Positions 36,938-42,736 of a stretch of DNA of 42,736 nt are shown here, piece after piece. Below the pieces are notes generated by a model, which did no database searches, had not been told where the DNA came from, and worked only from the letters and a program-made list of their open reading frames with translations. Numbering within the stretch: position 1 is the stretch's first letter; each line of letters begins with the position of its first letter. Position numbers and translations under genes: made by a program. The stretch is from a virus, in IMG/VR virus record IMGVR_UViG_3300043773_000468, positions 1-42,736 of that record; one strand, written 5' to 3'.

Positions 36938-37636
36938 TTATTGATTATTTTCTAAGACGTTTTTGAGTGATGGAAATTGTTCAACGATTACATTCCAACA
37001 TTGTTCTGCGATTAATCTATGTTCCTTCTGCGTTCCGTTCCCCATACGTAGTTCGCAGTAGTGGATCCATGAACGAAGTGATCCAGACATATACATGCGT
37101 GACATAGTGAGACCTTCAGGAAGAACAGACCGAGCAACTTCCTTTGCGATACCATTTTCTATGGCCCATTCATATACACGCTGAACGTCTTTCTTGATCT
37201 GTTTTTGCATATCATACCAAACATCTGTGATGCCCTGTTCATCATTAGTAATCTCAATGCTGTTCTGTCGATTCTTCTGATCTTGTAAACGGGCTTCGCG
37301 CGGCTCACTCATAACAGTGACGTTAGCATAACGCTGGCTGAACTCTTGAAACGAGAATGAGCGATGACGAAGGATCTGCCGTGCAATGTCGCGTGTCGTT
37401 TCAATTTCCATAACGATATGCACCATCTCAAACGGCGACCAATGCTTATGCTTCACAAGATACTTGAGAAGACGTTCGCTGTCTGGATTATCCTGATTAG
37501 CAGGATTAGACACACGCGCACAGTATGCAATCAACTCTTCGGCAGTCATAGCCCGTCTCTCTTCTACAATATCGTTTACCGTACGTATTGTAAACATAGT
37601 CGGCTGTGTAACGCCGATCAAAGTCACATCATTCAT
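36938..37636 (-). CDS. thyX: Flavin-dependent thymidylate synthase
   Basis: 232 residues from MNDVTLIGVTQPTMFTIRTV. The ThyX signature RHRSFSFQEFSQRY is exact (RHRxxSxxxxSxR), and AKEVARSVLPEGLTMSRMYM with SGSLRSWIHYCELR are the other conserved blocks. The enzyme makes dTMP from dUMP with a flavin and reduced folate. It lies 21 bases upstream of NrdJ, so the two enzymes of dNTP supply are made together. The in-frame ATG four codons earlier overlaps the upstream gene and is not needed. Confidence 0.93.
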   Translation of the reverse strand: MNDVTLIGVTQPTMFTIRTVNDIVEERRAMTAEELIAYCARVSNPANQDNPDSERLLKYLVKHKHWSPFEMVHIVMEIETTRDIARQILRHRSFSFQEFSQRYANVTVMSEPREARLQDQKNRQNSIEITNDEQGITDVWYDMQKQIKKDVQRVYEWAIENGIAKEVARSVLPEGLTMSRMYMSGSLRSWIHYCELRMGNGTQKEHRLIAEQCWNVIVEQFPSLKNVLENNQ

Positions 37637-37638
37637 AA

Positions 37639-37905
37639 TTAAATCCAATTCTCATAGGGGTTAGCAACATAGTTAGAAGGTAACTTAGACACATCAAGTT
37701 TGCGGCCGTTCTGCTCAAACATTTCTTCAACAAACTCTAGTGTTACAGGAAAACTGCCGCCGACTGGAATCTCCGAGTAGATTGAATAATCTTCTGATAC
37801 CCAAAGAAACACACCGTTCTCTGCAATCTCAATCCATTCAAAAGACTTTTCGTCCATAAACTTACGATTAGTAATAAGTCGTGGATTCTTTTTCACTTTT
37901 CTCAT
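37639..37905 (-). CDS. Hypothetical protein
   Basis: 88 residues: basic start (MRKVKKNPRLITNRKFMDEK), then FEWIEIAENGVFLWVSEDYS and VEEMFEQNGRKLDVSKLPSN. Beta-rich; no family recognised. It overlaps the gene upstream by four bases and is three bases before ThyX. Confidence 0.6.
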   Translation of the reverse strand: MRKVKKNPRLITNRKFMDEKSFEWIEIAENGVFLWVSEDYSIYSEIPVGGSFPVTLEFVEEMFEQNGRKLDVSKLPSNYVANPYENWI

Positions 37906-38825
37906 AAATTGACTCCACTAAGTTTATTCACATAATCATTCATAACTTTTTCTCCTAAATCCACAAAAGAACAGTGAGCACAATTTTTGCCTGTGATTAG
38001 ATAATTCTTGAGAATATGATTATATAGACGCACATCACCACCATCAATATATAACTCACTAATATCAACATCATTATCACGCAGAAAACGAACAGAATTA
38101 AAAATGTAATCCATGTCCGTATTATGCTCATATTTCAAAACAGATAGTAAATCATCATACATCATTCTATTTGTTTTGGACAAAGAGTATAAGATAGAAT
38201 ACACAGTTCCTATCTTATGATTCAATGAAGATGATCTAAAGATGTCTGCCACATCTGTAACTAGTCCATCATATGAAACATCGGTAATGCTTCTTTTGTC
38301 CCATATAAAATTCCAGTTGTTTTGAATCATATACGACAAAAGATTTTTCAGTGCGACTGGATTGCCGCCGCTCAAATACTTTCTTCTGCCACACAAGTAG
38401 TCCACAACAAAATAGTATTGACTATTCGTCTTGTCCCAGTTGACAACCTTTTTGAGTTGCAAAGAAGATAGTTTGAAGTCTTCAACATTTTCAAGAATAC
38501 TCAACTCTTTATTGCCACAAGAACCAATAAAGTCTGTAAACTGCGGCTGATACTTCTCTTCAAATATTCCTTTGAGATTTACAAATTGCTTCTTGACAAC
38601 TTCAAAACCGAGATAGTTTACATCTGTGTGTCTTATCGTTGTATATTCGTTTGTTGGTTCCAACATAAAATGAGACACATACGGAATACCTAGACCTTTA
38701 TAGTATGACTGAGTATTCAGTCCTCTTGAAATTCTTCCGCCAATATATTGTAAAGGTTCTTCAACTATAAGTTCATTTACTTTGTTGCCGCTAGAGTCCC
38801 ACACGGATACTAAATTTTCTTCCAT
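37902..38825 (-). CDS. Hypothetical protein, 307 residues
   Basis: No family recognised. The sequence has an N-terminal beta segment (ENLVSVWDSSGNKVNELIVE), Tyr- and Asn-rich middle parts (YYFVVDYLCGRRKYLSGGNP, VALKNLLSYMIQNNWNFIWD) and a Cys pair near the end (CAHCSFVDLGEKV), which could bind metal or iron-sulfur. It overlaps the primase gene by 16 bases, so it belongs to the same transcript. Base use appears similar to its neighbours. Confidence 0.62.
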   Translation of the reverse strand: MEENLVSVWDSSGNKVNELIVEEPLQYIGGRISRGLNTQSYYKGLGIPYVSHFMLEPTNEYTTIRHTDVNYLGFEVVKKQFVNLKGIFEEKYQPQFTDFIGSCGNKELSILENVEDFKLSSLQLKKVVNWDKTNSQYYFVVDYLCGRRKYLSGGNPVALKNLLSYMIQNNWNFIWDKRSITDVSYDGLVTDVADIFRSSSLNHKIGTVYSILYSLSKTNRMMYDDLLSVLKYEHNTDMDYIFNSVRFLRDNDVDISELYIDGGDVRLYNHILKNYLITGKNCAHCSFVDLGEKVMNDYVNKLSGVNL

Positions 38826-39814
38826 CTTTCGAACTCTAACTTTGCTCTCAAACCTTCAAACGTATTTCTATCTATAATACTCTGTATCTCACTGGATGTC
38901 GCTCCAGTCAAAATATAGTCGTTTATGTCTTTGGCCTCTATTCCTTGAGGCCAAATAAAAATATTTTTACCGTGACTAATTGTCTTCTCCATGTGCTTCA
39001 CAATAGCAGCATTGCGCGGTTCATTATCATGAATGAACACATAGTCATGATTGCCAAGCAAAAGAGATACATTATACAATGAAGCATCCATAGTTGCAAC
39101 TGAATTTTGCAAGAACATACTATCAATCGGACCTTCTACCACATAGATACGCTTATTTGGATCAACTTTATTTGCTCCAAATATCTTTGCGTTTTCTTCA
39201 TCTAGCTTGATTGTAATATACTTGATCTTGCTATCGCCGATTGCACGACCTTGAAATCCTAGCAATTCATCGTCAACATCATAGAATGGGAAAATGATGC
39301 GCTGTTCTTTATAAACAGACTTATCATAATCAGGATGAATTTCTTGCACAAAGTCTGCAAAGTTTTCAGCATAGTATATATCATTCAACCTATCAGCAGG
39401 AATCTTTCTGTTTGTCAGATATACTCTAGCAGGATGATTGTCAGACAAGGAAGATATTGCTGGCAGATTTATCTTAGTTGAGAATGTTGGCTTCTCACGG
39501 GCCATAGAAAAGTCAGGCTTTGCAACGTTACCAGACGATTCGTTCTTGTATCTTTCCAATTGATACTCACGATACAAAGATGGATCAATAATCTTGATGA
39601 AGTTGCCTAGAGACAGACTTGTTCCGCAATTATGGCAAATATAGAATATGTCCGACTTGCGGCGATAGAAATAGCCGCGAGCCTTGATTTTGTTCTTGCT
39701 GGAATCGCCACAGATTTTGCAGCGACAATTCCACAAGTATTCTGATTTTTGCTTGAAACGTTCCAGTTTTGGAGAAACTAAGGAAACGAACTTCTTGTCG
39801 ATGAATAAAGACAT
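38810..39814 (-). CDS. 61: DNA primase gp61
   Basis: 334 residues, near T4 gp61 (342). The zinc-binding segment is WNCRCKICGDSSKNKIKARG with FYICHNCGTSLSLGNF; the TOPRIM core follows with IYVVEGPIDSMFLQNSVATM and the acidic FIHDNEPRNAAIVKH. FFYRR-like tracts are replaced by YFYRRKS. gp61 makes RNA primers with helicase gp41. It has a consensus promoter 28 bases upstream, the first of the ThyX/NrdJ transcript. Confidence 0.9.
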   Translation of the reverse strand: MSLFIDKKFVSLVSPKLERFKQKSEYLWNCRCKICGDSSKNKIKARGYFYRRKSDIFYICHNCGTSLSLGNFIKIIDPSLYREYQLERYKNESSGNVAKPDFSMAREKPTFSTKINLPAISSLSDNHPARVYLTNRKIPADRLNDIYYAENFADFVQEIHPDYDKSVYKEQRIIFPFYDVDDELLGFQGRAIGDSKIKYITIKLDEENAKIFGANKVDPNKRIYVVEGPIDSMFLQNSVATMDASLYNVSLLLGNHDYVFIHDNEPRNAAIVKHMEKTISHGKNIFIWPQGIEAKDINDYILTGATSSEIQSIIDRNTFEGLRAKLEFERWKKI

Positions 39815-39841
39815 AATGCCACCTAATGATACTTAGATGGC

Positions 39842-39869
39842 ATTATAACAGATAGATTTAGAAAGTCAA
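39842..39869 (-). promoter_or_regulatory. Sigma-70-type promoter of primase
   Basis: Minus strand TTGACT (39869-39864), 16-base spacer, TATAAT (39847-39842). Transcription would start near 39835, 20 bases before the ATG. Confidence 0.7.
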
Positions 39870-39872
39870 CGA

Positions 39873-40082
39873 TTACTTCTTAGTCTTCTTAGATGGTTCT
39901 TCCATGCCGGTTACGGCTTTATTTTGAAGTCTCTTAGCCTTCTTATTCCATTTCTTCTGGCCGAGACGACTGATAATTCCGTCAGCAACTTTTTTAGCAT
40001 TTCTAGCCATTTTAGCATCATTCGGATCATAATCTTCACGAACTTGCTGTAGTTTGCTGTAGAAGTTTTCTCTGATATCCAT
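39873..40082 (-). CDS. Small basic protein
   Basis: 69 residues: amphipathic start MDIRENFYSKLQQVREDYDP, then a Lys-rich helix (NAKKVADGIISRLGQKKWNK, KAKRLQNKA) and KTKK end. The N-terminus resembles those of other unknown proteins in this window. May be packaged or bind nucleic acid; function unknown. Confidence 0.6.
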   Translation of the reverse strand: MDIRENFYSKLQQVREDYDPNDAKMARNAKKVADGIISRLGQKKWNKKAKRLQNKAVTGMEEPSKKTKK

Positions 40083-40093
40083 TGTAGTTGTCC

Positions 40094-40570
40094 TCAGTCA
40101 AACAGTTTGGTAATGTTGATTGCGTTGTTGGCTATCAAGAAAAGAAGGAATGTGATGATAGCAGCGATTCCGTATTTCCATGTTTCAATTTGACCAAGAC
40201 GAGTTCCAAATCCTTCGTCTTTCTTAGTCAAGTCTTCTCTAATCTTCTTTAGTTCTTCAAGGATTTTATTTTCGGTATCTTCAATCTTGTCTGTCAATTC
40301 TTTGTTGACTGTATTGATTCTATTGTAAACGTCTTTTATGTTATTCTGCTGTTCCTGTCTACGCATTTCCAGTATACCCTGCACTTCATGAGTGATTCGT
40401 TCTTGTGTTTCAATCCTCTGCTCTTGCAAAGATACCATACGTGAAAGACTTGATGCAATCTCCTGCATCTTGTCAATCGTCGTGTCAAATTTATTCAACA
40501 ATGCTGCCATTGTTGTAACGTCTTTTTTGAGTAGTTCTATCTCAATTCGGTTTTCTTGTTCTGTATCCAC
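40094..40570 (-). CDS. Coiled-coil protein with C-terminal membrane helix (GTG start)
   Basis: 158 residues. Heptad-rich coil from about 10 to 128 (IEIELLKKDVTTMAALLNKF and on to EELKKIREDLTKKDEGFGTR), then a hydrophobic helix at about 133-152 (WKYGIAAIITFLLFLIANNA). The start is GTG with AAGG upstream; no ATG fits. In lysis cassettes such tail-anchored coils can act in membrane or wall contact; the two holin-like genes are just upstream, so a lysis-related role is plausible but not shown. Confidence 0.62.
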   Translation of the reverse strand: MDTEQENRIEIELLKKDVTTMAALLNKFDTTIDKMQEIASSLSRMVSLQEQRIETQERITHEVQGILEMRRQEQQNNIKDVYNRINTVNKELTDKIEDTENKILEELKKIREDLTKKDEGFGTRLGQIETWKYGIAAIITFLLFLIANNAINITKLFD

Positions 40571-40593
40571 GACGATTGACCTTGTTCGTATAT

Positions 40594-41103
40594 TTATTTC
40601 TTCTTGTTTGTTGGTGAAACTGTTGTCGCGGTAACCATAACCTGTGGCACTTGACCTTGCTTTTCCATCACACGACTACCAAACCAGAATGCGATGATTG
40701 TTGAAAACAGAGCCATAGTCTCTGCATCCCAAACGGCCTTCAACATTTCTGGTACAGATTGTCCTGTTGTCAACATGACATATGCTGCTGCCATTTTTAC
40801 TGCTATGAATACAGTAAAGAATGTGTAAGTTATAACAGGGCGTACAGAAGCGCGGAGTGCGTTAATAAACTTTCCACCATCAATAGACTTATCATGATCA
40901 AGAGCAGATTGTCGAAGCTGACTGTCAGCCCTAACCATCTCAATATTGAAGTCGAGATTGGCCTGGCGTTCGGCTGCGTCCAGCTTAACCTTAGTGAGTT
41001 CAAGTTCATACTTTATCTCCTGCTTACGCTCAAATATTCTCACAATGGAAGGTAACAGACTTCCAATGATACCAAAGAGAGGTGATAACAATGCTAAAAA
41101 CAT
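40594..41103 (-). CDS. Holin-like protein, 3TM type
   Basis: 169 residues. Hydrophobic N-terminal helix (MFLALLSPLFGIIGSLLPSI), a charged coil (VRIFERKQEIKYELELTKVK), then RASVRPVITYTFFTVFIAVK and a final helix near ETMALFSTIIAFWFGSRVME. The layout and the 'slRPvitY..f..f...K' and 'iiaFWFGsR.meK' segments match three-helix holins of the gene-transfer-agent type. It would permeabilise the inner membrane for endolysin or regulate its timing. It lies three bases from another membrane gene. Confidence 0.7.
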   Translation of the reverse strand: MFLALLSPLFGIIGSLLPSIVRIFERKQEIKYELELTKVKLDAAERQANLDFNIEMVRADSQLRQSALDHDKSIDGGKFINALRASVRPVITYTFFTVFIAVKMAAAYVMLTTGQSVPEMLKAVWDAETMALFSTIIAFWFGSRVMEKQGQVPQVMVTATTVSPTNKKK

Positions 41104-41106
41104 ATT

Positions 41107-41391
41107 TTACTTTCCTTCTTCCTTAGTTGTTGTGTTATTCTCTACAACTAACTTTTCAATTTTCTCTTGACCGCGCGTCCATGCGCTCACACCGATAATT
41201 GCGGCCATTGCAAGATGATAGAAGCCGCCATCTTTTAGAGTGATAGGATCCCAGTTATTGTCAAGTTTCAAATAATAACTCAGACCGAAATCAAAGAATG
41301 GAAAAATAATGAAATCAAACATACAGACAGCAAAATATTGCCAAGCAATTGCTGGTCGCCAGTATTGTTTGATCCACGATTCTTCTTTCAT
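41107..41391 (-). CDS. Second holin-like membrane protein
   Basis: 94 residues from MKEESWIKQYWRPAIAWQYF; the ATG overlaps the endolysin stop (ATGA), so the longer frame is rejected. Two hydrophobic helices (WQYFAVCMFDFIIFPFFDFG and FYHLAMAAIIGVSAWTRG) are followed by an acidic tail. The 'ikqYWRPa.Awqy..vClfDFii.P' start is seen in holin-like proteins of large phages. With the upstream endolysin and the downstream 3TM protein it forms a lysis cassette. Confidence 0.66.
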   Translation of the reverse strand: MKEESWIKQYWRPAIAWQYFAVCMFDFIIFPFFDFGLSYYLKLDNNWDPITLKDGGFYHLAMAAIIGVSAWTRGQEKIEKLVVENNTTTKEEGK

Positions 41392-41909
41392 CCAAGTCTC
41401 GCAAACTGCCAGTGCATACCGTCGCAACGGCGCTCGTCTAGTGTATTATTGTTTCCGTTCCAATCACCGCCCCACACTGCACCAGTTCTCTTCCATGCAT
41501 CTAGCACTTCTGGAAACTGAGCGAAGCGAGGTGTCTGGTCACCGAGTCCGTTGTTTGCTGGATCCAAGTCGATAGCACAGCCCCATGAGTGCATCGATAG
41601 ACTTGTGCCGCCTCTCATCAAACGATAGTTATACACACCGCCAAAGATAGAGACGCCCCAATGGTCTAGTGTAGCCTGCTTACCGCCGGCGGCTTTGTGT
41701 AGATTGTTGAATGCTTCCTGAAAGCCAACAAGACAGTTCTTGTTTACCTTGAAGCGAGATACTGGCTTGCCAGCATATGTGATGCGAAATGGTGGAGTAA
41801 AATATACAAGATATTCTGATTCCCACTTCACAGATGGTTGAGTTACATTCTTACCGCGTGGATTTCCATAGAATGAATCACATTCGCGTTGTAATGGCCA
41901 AGTTGTCAT
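41388..41909 (-). CDS. Endolysin, M15 peptidase
   Basis: 173 residues from MTTWPLQRECDSFYGNPRGK; the ATG at 41909 overlaps the previous stop (ATGA), so nine extra codons are not used. Zinc ligands of the M15 family are visible: LSMHSWGCAIDLDPANN (SxHxxGxAxD type) and CDGMHWQFARLG (final His). These enzymes cut the peptide bridge in peptidoglycan (L-Ala-D-Glu or D-Ala-linked bonds; bond not determinable). No signal sequence, so holin-dependent export is expected. Confidence 0.87.
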   Translation of the reverse strand: MTTWPLQRECDSFYGNPRGKNVTQPSVKWESEYLVYFTPPFRITYAGKPVSRFKVNKNCLVGFQEAFNNLHKAAGGKQATLDHWGVSIFGGVYNYRLMRGGTSLSMHSWGCAIDLDPANNGLGDQTPRFAQFPEVLDAWKRTGAVWGGDWNGNNNTLDERRCDGMHWQFARLG

Positions 41910-42400
41910 ACGTTTTTCCCATATCTTGCGAAACACAGTGCGCCTGTGTTTTCGTCTTCTATAATAATAGCACCCTTTTTATTCTTCTTTGCTTCCATAC
42001 GGATGTGATGATATGTGTCATCTTCATCCAAGTATTTGCGCCAGTGTTTGCCCTTGCGCTTTGCTTCTCTGATTTGATTGAAAACTCTGGAAGGAACTAT
42101 GTAAGTTTCAATACCCATGAACTTCTTGCCGCGTCGAGCCATTGGCATGAGTTGTGCTGGACGACCTGGTTCGCCTTGTGGACCGACACCGATTCCAGCA
42201 ATATTGCCACCACCAGCAGCATTCACAGGAGCATCTTCATCTACATAAGAACCCATAGTCTTGCCTAGAGGAATAGGTTTCTCGTTTCTCTTTGCATCAA
42301 TCTCTTGACCCATAGCAGAAAAAGGTGCTGACATTCCACCATCGCCAGATGTCCCTGCTCCGCCTAAATTCTCTTTAATCTTTTTTCTAACTAACTTCAT
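41906..42400 (-). CDS. Hypothetical protein with collagen-like turn
   Basis: 164 residues from MKLVRKKIKENLGGAGTSGD; the longer frame starts ten codons upstream, overlapping a promoter-like region. A glycine-rich centre holds GGNIAGIGVGPQGEPGRPAQ (three Gly-X-Y turns). The C-terminal half (RQI-like helix EAKRKGKHWRKYLDEDDTYH, then HHIRMEAKKNKKGAIIIEDE) is basic. Family members in T4-type phages exist, but I do not know their role; a virion-packaged or lysis-related protein is possible. Confidence 0.6.
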   Translation of the reverse strand: MKLVRKKIKENLGGAGTSGDGGMSAPFSAMGQEIDAKRNEKPIPLGKTMGSYVDEDAPVNAAGGGNIAGIGVGPQGEPGRPAQLMPMARRGKKFMGIETYIVPSRVFNQIREAKRKGKHWRKYLDEDDTYHHIRMEAKKNKKGAIIIEDENTGALCFARYGKNV

Positions 42401-42407
42401 TATTCTC

Positions 42408-42436
42408 TTGACAACCTCTTGACAAAGCATTATATT
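42408..42436 (+). promoter_or_regulatory. Antisense promoter-like sequence
   Basis: Plus strand TTGACA (42408-42413), 17-base spacer, TATATT (42431-42436). It points right, opposite to the genes around it, and would give an RNA antisense to the end of the partial gene at 42463. A good match, but no gene is seen on that strand. Confidence 0.35.
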
Positions 42437-42462
42437 GGCTATGTCCGCTATGATATGAATAC

Positions 42463-42736
42463 CTATATATCTCTTAGTCTCTTTCCAACAAACAAGTCAA
42501 CTGAGATGTTTCTTGACCAAATGTCTTTACCTCTGACGCCTGTAATATAGTCTGGCATATAATCAAGAAACATCAAGAATGTTTTTAGTATCTGATAGTC
42601 TTGTTCATCTAGTTTAAAGAACAACATTCTAACAGCATTTCTAGTTCCAAAAACATTAGAGAGGATGATAATGTGATTTAGTATCAACCTCTCTTTTAGT
42701 TCTCCAGTTGTTTTATACCTCTTGATAAGTCTCTTT
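42463..42736 (-). CDS. Conserved T4-type protein (5' end beyond right edge)
   Basis: The frame is open from the right edge to the stop at 42463, giving 90 residues: KRLIKRYKTTGELKERLILN, HIIILSNVFGTRNAVRMLFF, LKTFLMFLDYMPDYITGVRG and the end VDLFVGKRLRDI. The 'lkeRlilNHiivL.NvFG...a.rmLff' block is a conserved hypothetical protein of T4-type phages. A TTG inside the frame is not a needed start; the real start lies to the right. No function known to me. Confidence 0.7.
   Translation of the reverse strand, partial: KRLIKRYKTTGELKERLILNHIIILSNVFGTRNAVRMLFFKLDEQDYQILKTFLMFLDYMPDYITGVRGKDIWSRNISVDLFVGKRLRDI

Overview
This window is part of a large T4-type myovirus genome. The supporting genes are baseplate proteins gp6, gp25, gp5-like, gp27-like, gp53 and gp48, head completion protein gp4, the gp33/gp59/gp32 replication-transcription cluster, RNase H, PhoH and primase gp61. 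An alphaproteobacterial host, most likely one of the Rhizobiales, is inferred from three signals: a permuted two-piece tmRNA gene of the alphaproteobacterial kind, a secreted DUF992-type protein typical of rhizobia and relatives, and a class II (B12-dependent) ribonucleotide reductase with ThyX instead of class I RNR and ThyA. Sinorhizobium phages of the phiM12 type are the closest comparison I know; this is from memory, not from a search.

Layout. 1-6425 (minus) holds late baseplate genes from gp48 down to gp6, which runs off the left edge. 6458-11310 (plus) is the only plus-strand block: gp4, a conserved virion protein, a tail-tube-fold protein, a gp26-type chaperone/hub gene with a candidate -1 frameshift into a small downstream frame, and a 757-residue tail lysozyme/peptidase. 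A bidirectional hairpin at 11315-11352 separates it from gp32. 11363-13896 (minus) is gp32, gp59, a Rossmann-like protein and gp33, each with few spare bases.

13898-17317 (minus) is the most unusual region. It is a compact envelope module: a DUF992-like secreted protein, an ExbB/TolQ-like channel, an ExbD/TolR-like anchored periplasmic protein, another membrane protein and an HtrA/DegP-like lipoprotein protease. It reads straight into gp33 and gp32. Immediately upstream, 17341-17643 encodes the tmRNA with its own consensus promoter. 17675-23228 carries an oxygenase, a RecB-like nuclease, a nucleotidyltransferase, PhoH, an HNH endonuclease next to a 5' remnant of its neighbour, and small membrane proteins.

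23239-34815 is rich in small, stop-start-overlapping (TAATG/ATGA) genes, probably early. It contains a histone-H1-like protein, a SprT-like protease, RNase H, GalE-like epimerase, glutaredoxin, and at least six genes of 30-66 codons that are easily missed. Three early-type promoters there share an unusual upstream architecture: inverted repeats of CCTGCTATGC and, in two of them, a tandem 18-base direct repeat. 34983-39814 is nucleotide and DNA metabolism (NrdJ, ThyX, primase). 39873-42400 ends in a lysis cassette (M15 endolysin and two holin-like membrane proteins). The right edge cuts a conserved T4-type gene.

Nearly all starts were chosen from Shine-Dalgarno spacing and stop-start overlap; where that shortened the longest open frame, the entry says so. 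No tRNA genes, CRISPR arrays or insertion sequences were seen.
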